Positions 32,770 to 47,661 of a stretch of 64,000 nucleotides of DNA are shown piece after piece. The notes beneath the pieces were generated by a model. That model saw only the letters and a list, made by a program, of their open reading frames with translations, had not been told where the DNA came from and searched no databases. A program made the position numbers and the translations under genes. Within the stretch, counting starts at the first letter, position 1. Each line of letters opens with the position of its first letter. Source of the DNA: Fragum whitleyi (Eukaryota > Mollusca > Bivalvia > Cardiida > Cardiidae); NCBI GenBank assembly GCA_948146395.1, contig OX411557.1, positions 37,550,077 to 37,614,076 on the forward strand. The letters run 5' to 3'.

Positions 32770-35700
32770 CTGGAGATAAACAAGAGAATTTTAGTCATCC
32801 TGAATGCAAGGCTAGATATTACAGATCACAATCATTCAACACTGATCAAGCAACACAGTACAATGTGCCCTGTGTTTAGGTTTGTTTGATTAGGCTTTTA
32901 AGTCGCTTTCAAGGAAGGATCTTTCATTTATATCCCGCGGCTGGAGCACCTACCAATGGATTCCTGGCATTTCTCACACCCTTACTACTATTACATCCTT
33001 TCCTGACCTAAAGCTACTCTCTCATGTAGGTAGGCCTATGATTATTAACCCATTGGTGAAAGGCAAATTGTCGAAAAAGGATGAGTGTCGGGAATCAAAC
33101 TTGAAACCTTTTGAATGTGGTCCAACACGCTACCACTATGACGGCAGCTTGCAGTTTAAGATGACAGGTGGTGCAAACTGTTCAAAATTTATACCCCCCT
33201 TTGCATGAGTGGTTTACTCTGTTTTGTCATCTTGAATGTAAGGCTAGATATTATAGATCATAAGTATTCAACAAAGAGTTTTGACAAATCATAAGTGATT
33301 CCTTACAGTGAATCAGTAATGGTTCCTTTGGAAAGAAAAAATCATATGAAAGAATGACTTCTATGTTTCTAAATCATAATGTTCAGAAATAAAGTTATTC
33401 TAAGATAGAATGAATTTCATTTTTATTCTTCTATTTTTGGAAATGAAATTACTAAATACTCATCACCTGCCCTTATACCCAGCTTCATAAATAGCTTTTG
33501 GACAAAGTTTCATTGTGACCTTGACCTTTGACCTTCATGATCCCAAAATAATAGGGCACTTCCTAGAGTCATGGGCAACAATTTTAAGAAGTTTCATGGT
33601 TCAATTGGTTCTTGAGTTTAGAATTTCAGAAATGAAAAGTCTACAGATAGACAGACGGAAGACAGACATGGTAATACCGATATACCCCATTCTACTTCGT
33701 AGGTTAGTATAATGAACCATGACACGATGGTTTTTGTCAAATGCATGAAGAAAGTCAGCCAGATTACATTCAAATGAGAGACCGAGATCTACCAGAAATG
33801 TGTGACAGACCTTGATGCCCCCTTCAATAACTTTATTTTTGCCTGGGACCTGTTTGACCATAAGCCATGACCTTAACCTAGGGTTAATCCGACCAAACTC
33901 ATAAAATGCATTAGTACACACCCAATTGAACAACTGTGCCAAGTTACTTTAAAGTTCATCCACATATGTAGAAGTTATAATCCAGACAAGAGTGGATTTT
34001 TGTTTTGTTGTTGTTTGAATGGGGTTTTGCTCATCTTTCAACATTTTGTCAGTGATATCGCAGCAGCTGGAGCACCTAACAATGGAATCCTAGTTTTTCT
34101 CACACCAGTACTACCGTTACATCCTTTCCTTGCCTCAAGTTGCTTTCCCACATATTTCTTGGATTATCAACCCATTAGTGGGAGACAAATAGTCGGAAAG
34201 AATGAGTGCCTCCATCGAGGATCCAACCCAGGACCTCTAGATTGACAGTCCAACGCGCTACCAACTGCGCTATGACAGTGGCTGCTTATCCGGACAAACT
34301 CATAAAAGACACTAGTACACACCCAAAGGAACAACTGACCCAAGTTATTTTGAAATTCATGCACAAATATAGAAATTATGCTCCGGATAAGAATGGATTT
34401 TATATATTCCGGTCACCATAAAGGCTCTACCTCAATTTCCTGTGTTGTGTCTGCTGCATCACTTTGTTCCTCTTCCTTCTTCTTCTTTTTCTTCTTCTTT
34501 TTCTTCTCTCCATCTCCGCCGGGTGTTTCTGGTGACTTTATGGAGGCATTGACATCGTCGGAATCACTGGACTCATGTTTTCTCTGTATAATAAAATTGA
34601 TTATTGTTTAATTGGAGTTTTAGCCGCTTCAACAATTTTTCAGTTTTATCTCAGCGGCGGGGGGCTAGAGCACCTAACAACGGATTCCTGGTATAATTCA
34701 AACCAGTGCTTTTACATCCTATCATAGCCTCCAGCTGCTATCCCACATAGAACTATGATTACCAACCTATTGTTGAGGGACAAATAGTAGGAAATGAATA
34801 AGTACCCCAGTTGGATATCAACCGGGACCTTAAGATTGATGGCGGCTACTAATAAAAGAAGACAGTTTAATAAATCTGGAGTAGCATGGAGTGATCAGTG
34901 CATTACTAGTGTAAGTACCTAGCACTTAACACTTGTTTTGCACAGACCCTTTTACTTGGAAATTCAAACTAACTAATTATCCTTTCTTGTTTGGACAGAC
35001 AGGAGGCTGTTTTATACATAAGTGCTTTTAATGGAAAGTATTTTAATTCTCAATGAACCATTACCTTTATCAAGGAATATTTTCAACACATCATTCATAA
35101 TTTTTCTCATCTGACAAGCTAAATAATACAAAATCATGCCAAGTTAAAATTTTGTATTAAAGAAATTTCTGCAGTTTTGGATATTCAAACTAGTTTGTCC
35201 CACAATAATTCACCCCCAATCTATTGATGTAGGGGCTCTGCAAATATTAGACTAGGTCCCCTTACCTTGACTGGAGTAGTACTGGGAATAAAAGTGGGAG
35301 GGGCAGATTTCCCTTGTTCTTGACCTGGTTCCTTTTTCACTCTGAAAATAGCAGTTAATTTATTAGAAATAAACTGAACATAATTATCATAGAAAACTAG
35401 ACTGTTGCAAAGTGGATGGAAGTACCCCTGCAAGTGCTTGCCAAAAAGAAAAGCCATTTTCCATCAAAGGACCATAACTCTGTCAAAGATCAATGGATCG
35501 TAACCAAAATATCACTTGCACATCTCTGCTTGATACTGATCACATCTGTAAAGTTTGAATGAAATCCGCCAATTGGTTGCTGAGAAACTGAGCAGACACA
35601 AAAAAGCTACAGCCAGACTGACCGACATACAAGCTGACTCCTATATACTCCAAAAACATAGTTTTGGGGGTAAAATGATTTACTTAAATTGAATTGTGTC

Positions 35701-38700
35701 AATTACTAGTAAAAGACCAGAAACTGATGTTGAGCCTGCAAAGTTTTGACTATCAACTTGACCTTGATTTCTCACAACAGAGAATAATCTTGTCAGATCT
35801 TTTTAGATATTTGACCTTAAATGCCAGATTAAACCAGATGTGTTTGTGAAACACGAATGCCCCCGTAACAGCAATCTCTCGATAAGGCAAAGGTTAAGTT
35901 TTCGGGTTAAGTTTTCAGACAGACGGACAGACAGACAGACAGACAGAAGGACATGAGTAAAACAATATGCCCCCGATCTCTCGATACGGGGGCATAAAAA
36001 TATACACTGATTTGTCATAGTGCAAGTTTTTAGGGTCACATTAACAAAATGGGGTCTCAAGGACTCAATAGGTCCGCTCATAGGGGTCCTTGCTATAGTT
36101 TCGGCAGTCCCCGCTTTAAATGTGGACTATTTCTTTTTGAGCTATCATCAAGTTTTTTTGTGTAAATGTTAATTCTCTCTTGATCAAGCTACACAAGGTA
36201 TTGAACAGATAAGTACTTCTTCATATCATCTTCAGAGAAGAATTGAAGACAAAACAAGTAAGTCTTCCATTCAACTCTGAAGAGGAAACAGTCTCAATTC
36301 ATTTCTGAAGCTGATCTGCATAGGGCGATCATGACTTGCATCAGAAAGTTTTGAGAGTCCTGGCCACTTATTTAAGAGTTTCTGACTCGCAAAACATGTG
36401 CCCTTTAAAACCCCTTCAGATACCCATGTTAACAGTGACACCTATGTCTTACATATTGCAAGTATGCTCGACAAAAACAGGTCATAATAGATCAGGGTAT
36501 TATTTCTAAAACTTACATGTCTAACCAAGCATTTGGAGTCTGTTCATTAGGTTTTCCATACTTGTCCAACTTCCCTTCCTTTATCAACTGTTTCTTCACT
36601 ACTGCCTGTTAATTAGATGAGGAAAAGCTTGTTCAAATGCAATATTGATTTATCTTTCAAAAGAACAACGAAAGCTACATTTCTAATGGTAGAGCCATGA
36701 GTGAAAATGTACCTTTCGTTTTGCATGATATGAAAGCTTATTAGATTTTACCATGAAAACAATTAATTATTCTATTTCTTTGACACAGAAAAGAGACAAA
36801 GTGTTAAATTTCATTAATGATGTTCCCATGTGATTGCACGACATCATCGGTATAATAATTGCAATCTTATTCATACAAGGGTTTTTGATTGGTTTAAAAC
36901 GCATCACATGGGGAAATCTGTTGCTGTATAAATGCAGTAGGTATTCTAGGGGAAACCCCGACCATTGATCTGTAAGTCCAGTGTTATAGGAACTCGAAAA
37001 TCACTCGTCCCCCTTTCATAACCCCTCATCACTATTTGATCAGTTGAGAATTGAAATATTTGCAAAAGGATTTTTGATTACAAGCATTATACGGATGAGT
37101 GTATTTTTCACTGCATTTATTCGAGATCGCCTTAACACATGGCTGAAACATCATTATCAATGTGCTAAGGCAATTGCAGTTTATACTCCAATGAACAAAG
37201 TAAAAAATACACTCATCCATCTAATGAGGCTCACATAATTCAGATGATGACCAATAGTTATAATGAATGGAACTAATCTCTCAAAAGAGTGAGTTAACAA
37301 CTGTATATTTAGGTAACTTTACTTCTTTTGCTGAAAATTAACATTGCGGATATCTTAATATTTATCTACTTTATTTTTAACAAATATCGACTGCTAATTT
37401 TCTTTTGTGAACCTTTTTGAAAATGTACAACTTTTGTTATTATGTATATGTACATGACAGACATTTTGTCTTTTGTTTCTTCAATGAACTGATATAAATT
37501 GATTACCTACTTGAAATTAATTTAAAAACCATTTCTCTATTCATTTCAGTATCATTTCTTATTCATCTTTCCTTATAAAGAGGTGCTGTCAGCAAAAAAT
37601 TAGAGTGTAACAAATAATCATGTTTGTCATTCTAATGTTTCATCATTCGGCACTAATTTTTACACGATTCCTTGAGCTGATCCCTTGATTGATTGATTGA
37701 ATGGAGTTAAATGCCACTTTAAACTTTTTTTAGGTTTTTTTTGGTATTTCTCTCACAAATACAACCATCACATCCTTTCCTAGCCACCAGCTTCTATCTC
37801 ACATAGGTCTATGATTATCAACCCATTTGTGAGAGACAAATATTTGGAAAGAAAGCAGGGGCCCATTTTACTAAACTTCTTATATCTCATATGAATCGTC
37901 TTTAGAAGACCATTCCAATGAGATAATGCATGGCAGTATTCCATATTTAGTTACTACCGTAAAAGCAACTTTAATTTTTTGACTTACAATAAAAAGATTG
38001 TAAGAGGTTAGTAAAACGGGCCCCTGATCCCTCGAGTCCTAGTGTGACATTGCCATGAGTGTGAAGGGCAGACACAGTGTTTTCTGGAGGGTCTCAACGA
38101 GAATAAATGAGCCTGTGCTTGACATTTCCAATAAATTCAAATGGTCGCAAAACAAAGACTCAGACAAGCCTGTGCATCTGCACAGTCTGACCAGAGTCTT
38201 CTTCTTTTTATGTTCTGTAGATAGACAAGTCCTCTTAGTATCCTAAGACATTTATGCAACCTTAATACCTTGTGGCTGTCAAAGCTGATTAATGTTTACA
38301 TTCCAGGCAAACATGAAGACGTTGACAATGCCATGCATAGGCTCAATTAATTTTTACTGATTGTCTAAAGGAACAATCTTTACTTTATGCACATTTGACT
38401 CTGATGAAAATGTTTAGCATGGGTGCACATCTATGCCATTAGCGATAATTTGTCTGTCCTTATCCAAACAATTGATTGATTGATTAGGGTATAACACCCC
38501 AACATTATTGCAGTAACATCCTGGCCGCTGGTGCACCTATCTTTGGCTTCCTGCTGTTTCACATACAAGTACAACCACAACATTCCATCCTAGCCACTAG
38601 CTGCCAATCCCACATTGGCAAACTACTCATCATTTCAATGACTCGGCAAAAAACAGTTGTAACTCCCTTTATCGAGTGTTTAGTGCAAGACAGTACTAAG

Positions 38701-41700
38701 TGTATATACATTGTATATACACTTAGTACAGCCTTGCACTGAACCCTCAATATATTCATAAGAAGTTACAACTGTGTTGCACTGAGCCATCAATTTGCCC
38801 ATTGGTTGGAAACAAATTAAACATGTTGGTGTACATTTTGTCAAATGTTTGATGAAAGTTGGCCAAGCTAGAATTCAAACTCACAATCCTTGGATAGAAA
38901 GCATAGGTCTATGATTATCAACCCATTGGTAGACGAGAAATAGTTCAAAAGGATGAGTGCCTCCATGGGATAGAAATGATTGATTGAATGGAGTTTAATG
39001 CCGCTTTCAACATTATTTCAGTTATATCGCGGCGGCAGGAGCACCTAACAATGGATTCCTGGTTTTTCTCTCACCTGTACTGCCATTACATCCTTTCCTA
39101 GCCTCCGACTGCTATCTCACATAGGTTTACGATTATCAACCCATTGGTGAGAGACAAACGTCGGAAAGGATATTTGCCGCCACCGGGGATCGAACCCACA
39201 ACTTCCAGATTGGATGACTTATGCCTAACCAACTGCGCTATGGTGGTGTCCTGTCCATGGGATAGAAACCAGTACTTCTAAATTGACAGTCTGAAGTACT
39301 ACCAACTTGGCTATGAGGGTTGCTCTGATTGGTTGATTGATTGAATGGAGCTTAACGCCACTTTCAACATTATTTTAGTTAGGTCGCGGCGGCTGGAGAA
39401 CCTAACCTCCTGGTATTTCTCTCACCAGTACAACCACCACATCCTTTCCTAGCCTCCAGCTGCTATCTCACATAGGTCTATGATTATCAACCCATTGGTG
39501 AGAGACAAATATGCGGAAAGAACGAATGCTGCCGTCGGGGGTTGCTCCTATTGGAATCGAACCAATGACATCCTGTGTTGAAGACTGGGAGTCTGACACG
39601 CTACCAACGGTGCTATGGCTGTGATCTTTCTCAGCCTTTTCGGGGCAACTTCACAGTAACTCCTTTCCTTGGGACTCTTTGCAAACATGATGTTTGTTTT
39701 GATAGCATAAAATTTAGATGGGTCATCATCAAAAGGAATGTGTTAGGTTGATATTACCAAACAATACACTTAAATGTGCAGTCAGTAAAAAATTAGAGTG
39801 TATGAAATAATCATGTTTTGTCATTCTAAAATATCATCATTCTGCACTAGCAATATGAACTACTAAATATATATAATTAACCCCTATCTTGCAGAATTTA
39901 AATTTTGTTATCAACCAATGTTATTTAATTTTTGATATTTCTATCAATCTTCATGAATTCTGTTTGGCTGAAAAAATAAGTTTTATTTCTCATATTTCTC
40001 TTAGTATGCATCTACTTTGTAAGCTTCTGCAAAAAGTAGTCCCGTAAGAAATCTTATAATGTTTTTTTGCTATATAATATTAAATTATATGAAGAGAGTA
40101 TTTGTTGATTTCATGGACACTCATGCATAAATCCACTTTGCCTATTCATACAGAGTAATTAGGTTTTTAGTTTCATACCTTCATGATATCAACAAATTCT
40201 CTCTTCATCCCTTAATTGTTTGAAAGCAAATTTAAAGTAAGCAGGATAAGGATTAACACTTTCCTGTTTTACAAAACTTTGGATCTGTCCAAATTCAAAG
40301 GTTTTGCAGACGAAAATTTAAAGTGCATTTAATTGGAAAAATAACCATTCAGTAGGGTAGAAAATAGTGTGGAAAAAGAAGAAATTGCTTGTCAGAAGCA
40401 ATTTCTTCTTTTATCACAATGTTTTCTCAATCATAAAATCACAGGCATGTAAAAAGTAGGGATTAAACAGTAAAGGGTTAAGCAAGTAACGTAATATATT
40501 GTTGACTCATTTACCTTTGGTCCAAGTCCCCATTTCCTTGGATACGTATCTCGTTCCATGATGACCCGTTTTAATTTAGCCACTGTATTGTGGTCAGTTG
40601 TTGCAATAACAGCTGAGGTCATTTGGGCAATTGCTGCAAAGGAAAAAAGAAACAGTTAATATATACCTGTTTGTTTGTTTGATTCAGGTTATATTCAGTT
40701 AAATTGAGGCAGATTGAGTACCTAATAATTTCTCATATCACTACTACCATCACATCCTTTCCTAGACTCCAGCTGCTATGCCACATAGATCTAAAATTAT
40801 CGGCATATTGTTGGGAGACAAATAGTCAAAGAAAAAGTGCCGCTGTCAGGGATCAAACCAAGGACCTATAAATTGACAGTCAGACATGCTCAGTGTTTAT
40901 TCTAGAATTTCAAAAATGTGGGGGATTTCAGCACAAAAATTGACGCAATTCAGAAATGTAGTGATTCATGCTCTTTGTTTATGGTAAAAAATCCCCCACA
41001 AATCCAGAAAATATGGGGGATATTTGAAAAATGTGGGGGAATCACCCAATCCCCCTGCCTAGAATAAACACTGATGCTACCAACTGTGCTGAAACGAGGG
41101 CTTATATGAAAACAACATCAGCCTTTTAGACTATGGATTGCTTTAAAGTGATTTTCATATTAAACTTTAAACATTGCAGTGCTGTAATCTTAAAGTTTGA
41201 GAGCCGGTTAGGGTTTGATCACAGTAACCCTGTTCAAATGCCAAATAAACTGGTTATGTCGTCAAATTTATGCTGAGAATGTCTGTTTTCAACAAAATAT
41301 GTGCATTTTAGATATAATTATGACTTCTCTCAAATAAAAAGTGCAGTCAGCAAAAAATTAGAGTGTTTTGTATTTCATCATTTATCAATCTAATTTGTCA
41401 TCATTCTGCACCCAGTATTTGTATTTTGAGGCACCCAAAGATCTAACAAGAGTGCAATTCAATGGCTCACTGCTAAACAGTTGTAACTGCCTACAAACAT
41501 AGGCAGCTACAACCATTTCACAATGAGCCTTGAACTGCAACTGCCAATTATTGTAAAGGCGGTTACAACCATTTCACAATGAGCCATTGAATTGCAACTG
41601 CAAATTATTGTAAAGGCAGTTACAACCATTTCACAATGAGCCATTGAATTGCAACTGCAAATTATTTTAAAGGCAGTTACAACCATTTCACAATGAGCCT

Positions 41701-44700
41701 TGAACTGTAACTGCCAATTATTGTTTAGGCAGCTACAACCATATGATGAGGAAGATTCTGTGAAAATTTCATATTTGTCCATTAATATACAAGATGAACT
41801 AGATCTGTTGCAAAGCAGACTAATAACCCCGTTTGCACAAGGTGAAACGGGTTTACTATAACCTTAACTGCAACCTTTGAAAATGCTGGGTATCATAAAC
41901 AAGAAAATGTTGAAAATGGGGCATATGTCTTAAAAAATTGTTTCCAGATTGATAGTCTGGAAAGCTCTTGTGATGGTGAAAAGATATTCAGTATTGGCAA
42001 GTGTAAGAAAGGACATTACTTATTCATTTGTTTTTCAAAATATTCTTATATGACAGTTGGAGTCTATCGGACTCCTTATTTGCAAATAGAAGGAGTCCCA
42101 ACTGGTAAACAATGTATCTCGGACTTCTGGACTCCCCTAAGGGCGTACCCTGTAAGGTTCCTTTCTTTAAGTTTGTGAGACCGTGCTTAAGATATAGACT
42201 CTTTCTTTTTAAGTATGAAACATGGTTTTTTTTATATTAATTTATAGCAATTTTCAGGTCAAAGCTAAAGAAAGTATTGTATATTAATTAACTAATTATG
42301 GCTCAACTTCAGCAAAGAATTGAAGACTGTTTAAAACAAGACTTCAATTCTTTTCTGAAACTGACCCGGAAGATCCTTAGGACTCGCATCAGCTAGTTTT
42401 GAGAGTCCTGAGGCCCGTCTTATGAAAAAATAGATTGCAAGTCAAAATCACAAATCGTACCTGGTATTTTCATTTATTGTTAGATTCTGCCTAGCAATAT
42501 CTCATTGGAATCGTCTTTAGAAGACGATTCAAATGAGATGATGCATGGCAGAATTCCATTTTTAGTTTCTACTGTAGATGTAACTTCAATTTTTGACTTA
42601 TGCAAAAAATGATCGTAAGCCCCTGGCTACTTTTATGAGAATCTCAGACTCGCAAAACCTGCGTCCCTTAAAAGCCTGGATACAAATATACATACAAATA
42701 TACAGCCACCTTGGAAACCCTTAGTAGGTACAAGAAAAACTTTGTAGATCTTTCATTGAAATATCTGCAAATACATTTCTTTCTTTTAAAATCTAGAATA
42801 ATCATTACCCTAAAGCTATCACCTATTTTAATTTCACATAACAGGATTTAATACCTATTGCAACTGCCTCTCCTTTTGTTGTAACAATCACAATTTCTTC
42901 ATTTAGCTCTATTCCATCTTCATATCGTAAAACACCGGGTAACATTACTTTGGCCCCATAACATATTGCATTCACCTACAAAACAAGAGATGTTTGTAAA
43001 ACATTTATGCATCCCAAAAAAAAGCAGGTCAATGGCTTACTCTTTGTCAATCAACAAAGGGCAATAACTCACAAAATAAACTAGAACTGTCGCAGAGCGG
43101 ACTTATACCCCCCCACAAGAACTTTGTCAGAACACAAGTGCTATTAGTGCAGGATGTGTTTGTTACAAGTATTGAGGTCATATGCAGAATTTGTATAAAG
43201 TTTCATGATTCTAGGTTGCTTGGTTCTTGAGTGAGAGCCCGGAAACGAAAATTGAACAAAGGCTGACTGTGACCTTGACCTTTGACCTATATGACCCCAA
43301 AACAATAGGGCACTTCCTAGGATCATAAGCAACATTTGCATAAAGTTTCATGATTGTAGGTCACTTGGTTCTAGAGTTAGAGTCCGTAAACGAAAATTGA
43401 ACAAAGGCTGACTGTGACCTTGACCTTTGACCTATGAGACCCAAAAACAATAGGGCACTTCCTTGGGTCATAAGCAACATTTGTATAAAGTTTCATGATT
43501 GTAGGTCACTTAGTTCTCGAGTTAGAGTCCGGAAACGAAAAGGTCTACAGATAGACGGAGGGACAGATGGACAGACGGATGTACTGACAGACAGACATGG
43601 TGAAACCAATATACCCCCCTCTACTTCATAGGTGGGGGGTATAAATATGATGAGTACAGTTATGGTTCTTGTGCACTGCACTTCTCCTCACTGAGATTTA
43701 ACCACCTGTGAAGTTTCATGATTCTAGCTTGCGCACTCTTTTAGATATGCTCCAGATAAAAATGGTTTACAAACCGACCAACAGACAGACCAACCTACAA
43801 AAGAGTGCAAAGTAACATACCCCCTCTTCTTCAAAGTGGGGCATAATAAATGGACATTGCTTATACAGAGGTACAGATGAGAGGGGGTTAAAGTAAGTCT
43901 AAAATCTATATTTCTCAATGAAACCCTATGCTGTGGATACTCATTGGGATCGTCTTGAAGAGATGTTACAAATGAGTACCGAAACCATAAGATTTGTGTA
44001 ACAAGAGCCATGTCGAACATGGCCATCCTCCGCCGCGAAAACTTGATAGTAAAACTGAAGCCTTATATATATAAAGGATTCTTTTGAACTTTAAGAGATT
44101 TACCCCCTACAAAATGAAAGTATCAAAAATAAAGGAAATGACTCCAAAATTATGCAAGCAAGATTTGTAGCTATTATGCATTGCACTTCTCCATGAGTTC
44201 TATTCACCCATAAAGTTTCAAGATGATAGCTATTATACTTTAGGGGATTTGCTCCAGACAAAATCTAAGTAACATAGGGCAATAACTCCAAAATGATGCA
44301 AGCAAGAGATATAGTTCTTGTGCACTGCACTTCTCCTCCATTTGATCTATCCACCCATGAAACATCAAGTTGATAGCTATTATACTTTAGCAGATATGCT
44401 CCAGACAAAATCCAAGTATCAAAAATAACAAAGGGCAATAACTCCAAAATTATGCAAGCAAGAGTTGTAGTTATTGTGCACTGCACTTCTCCTTCATGAG
44501 ATCTATCCACCCATAAAGTTTCAAGTTGATAGCTATTATACTTTAGGAGATATGCTCCAGACAAAATCTAAGTATTAAAAATAACAAAGGGCAATAGCTC
44601 TAAAATTATGCAAGCAAAAGTTGTAGTTCATGTGCACTGCACTTCTCTTCCATGAGATCTATCCATCCATGAAGTTTCAAGTTAATAGCTATGATACTTT

Positions 44701-47623
44701 AAGAGGTATGCTCCGGAGACAAGTTCAGTGACAGAACTTCGGAATGACAGAATGATGTACGGAGACCATTTCTATATCCCCCTCGCCGAAAAAGGCGGGA
44801 GATAATAATTATTTAATTACCGTGCAAGGGTGGTGAATTCCCATGTCCAACTCTGGCTTTTCTACTTGTGGACAAGTACATTTTCCTTAGCTACTTGTCT
44901 GTGGACAAGTAAATACAAAAGAAAATCTTAGAATGGTGCTAAATAGATCCAAGAGATAAATTATCTTAAAGTTTAAATCAAAGGATAGAAACATTGTTTT
45001 TGATGAAGAAAATGCTGGGTGTCAGCATTTTCTTCACCAAAAGCAATATTTTCTCAAAATTGGTCTGTGCTCCTATTTTTTATTATAAATTATAGAAGAC
45101 GAAGACCAGTAGTACGGTACTGGACACGCTCGGTAAGTGTCATCTGTGGGATATTCAAATTATGTTCCAGCCTCATTCATGCGAAAATACGCATTTAGAA
45201 CCATTGGTAATGCTGGATGGCAATTTGAAATGCGTTTTTGTACCCCCTTATATCTCTAAATGTACGTGTTTTTGTTGATTTTAAATGGGTTTTCATGCAA
45301 AAAAGCATCTTATCTATAGCTCTGTTGAAAGAAACACATAACATTGCTCTCAGATACAGTTTTGGGTGATATATTTCTCAATCACTATTCTCAGAGTGGT
45401 ACATTATGTATCATCATAGAGCAGTCATGTCTCTAGAAGTAATCTAGTAATAGAAGAGTTGAAAAGCCCACATATGACTGACCTTGAAATGTGACTAATT
45501 TGTCCTACAGCTTCAACTAATTCAAAAGACATTTTTACATCATGATGGGAACATCTGTATAATAATGTTTGAAATCCATCAAGAGATTAAGGAGTAATGC
45601 TCTGGACAAAATTCGAACTTTTACGTTCAGAGTGTCCCATATATCAGAGCGGTACATTATGTATCAACATAGAGCAATTATACCTCCAGTTGTAGTCTCT
45701 TATATAGTTATGCTTACTACCAAGTAGAGGGGTTATATTAGTTTCACCATGTCTGTCTGTCTGTCTGTCTATCTGTCTGTAGACATTTTTGTTTCCAGAC
45801 TCTAACTTAGGAACAAATTGACCTAGAATCATGAAACTTAATACAAATGCTGCTTATGACCTAAGGAAGTGCCCTTTTGGATTTGGTAAACATAGATCAA
45901 ATGTCAAGGTAACAGTCAGCCTTTGTTAAATTTTCTTTTCTGACCTGTTACTCGAAAAAAAAACCAACAGACCAAGAATCATGAAAATTCGTGCAAATGC
46001 TGCTAATGATTCAAGGAAGTGGCCTCTTGTTTTTTGGGTCACATAGGTCAAAGGTCAAGGTTTGTCAATTTTTGTTAAATTTATGTTGGACCGTTTCATT
46101 TCTAAGCTCTAACTTAAAAACTTATTGATCTAGAATCAATCACAGGCATTTAACTTGAAGTCTCAATATTTGTAACAAACACATCCTGCACTAATAGCAC
46201 TTTTATTTGGACAAAGAGCTGGTTGGGGGTATGAGTCTGCTTTTTCATTCAGGCTGCTTTTCAGAAATTCAAGCTGTTTGACTTTCTTAAAAGATACATA
46301 TCAGATTACTCTCAGATACAATTTTGGGTGATATAATTCTCAATCACTATTCTCAGAGTGGTACATTATGTATCATCATAGAGCAGTCATGTCTCTAGAA
46401 GTAATCTAGTCTAATAGAAGAGTTGAAAAGCCCACAAATGTGTGACCTTAAATGTGACCTTAACCTTTGACCTACAGTCATAACTAATTTAAAAGGCTAT
46501 TTTACATCTTGATGGGAACATCTGTATAATAATGTTTGAGATCCATCATAAATTTATGAGTTATGCTCTAGACAAAATTTTAATTTTTGATAGAATGGAG
46601 GTTTACGCTGCTTTCAACATTTTTTCAGTTATATTGCAGCGGCTGGATCTCTAGGGATCGCTAATCTAGTTATAGAATAGTTGAAAACCCCACAAATTAC
46701 TGACCTTGAAATCTGACTTTAACCTTTGACCTACAGCCATAACTAATTTGAAGGACTCTTTTGCATCATGATGGTAACATCTGTATAATATTGTTTGAAA
46801 TCCATCAATTAATTAAGGAGCAATGCTCTAGACAAAATTTTAAAATTCAGTTTGTCCTATACCTTGAGATACAGATTCATATCATTGATGTGTTTGAATT
46901 GGGTTTTACGCCACTATCAACAATCTTTTAGTTATATTACTGAGGCTGGAAACTATTCTAATGAATAGCCACAAACCTATGGTTTGTGAATGGACTAGAG
47001 AAATAAAATCCAAGTCTGAAGACTTATTACCTTCTTTTATCTGTAAATTTGCACATAAATTAATGCAGGGGGATTATGCTAATCTGTAAACTGATGACCA
47101 AGAAAAGATACATGTATGATAGCTCTCAGATACAATTTAGGGTGAAATAATTATCCATCATAAAGCTCAGAGTGGTACATGTTGTATCATCATAGAGCAG
47201 TTATACATGCAAATATAATCTAGTCTATAATTACATTAACTCGTGAATTGATAAGCTCAACTGTATACTGATCATCGAAGAAAATGCTAACAGTTAAGTT
47301 TGTGCAGAATGGTCTTTGTAATACCACTTGCCAAACAAATTCTATGTTATTCATGACTTGGGTTAAACTGGAATATAGTCTAGACAAAAATCACATGAAC
47401 AACTTACCGCTGAATCTTTGATAATGATACGTTTATGCCCTACGAGGATAGCTTCGAGAGGTTTGATGACTCGTCGTAGATAATTCTCGTCTTTATGATT
47501 ATCCCACATCCATTGAGCGTCCAGTAAATCATGCATCGTCACCAGCTGGTCCTGCGAAATAAATCAAACAAGTTTATTAAAATTTTAGACAAGTCTGTTC
47601 AAGCTGACAGAAATTGCAGACAA

Positions 47624-47661
<38 letters not shown>

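Noticed and set aside
34413..34431. Dyskerin ending at VEPLW as the only C-terminus
   Set aside because: A good donor and a phase-matched Lys-rich last exon at 32698-32769 make the spliced ending more likely; kept only as an alternative.
41507..41782. 91-codon minus frame with repeated [17 protein letters not shown]
   Set aside because: Explained by a 57 bp minisatellite, whose period is a multiple of three.
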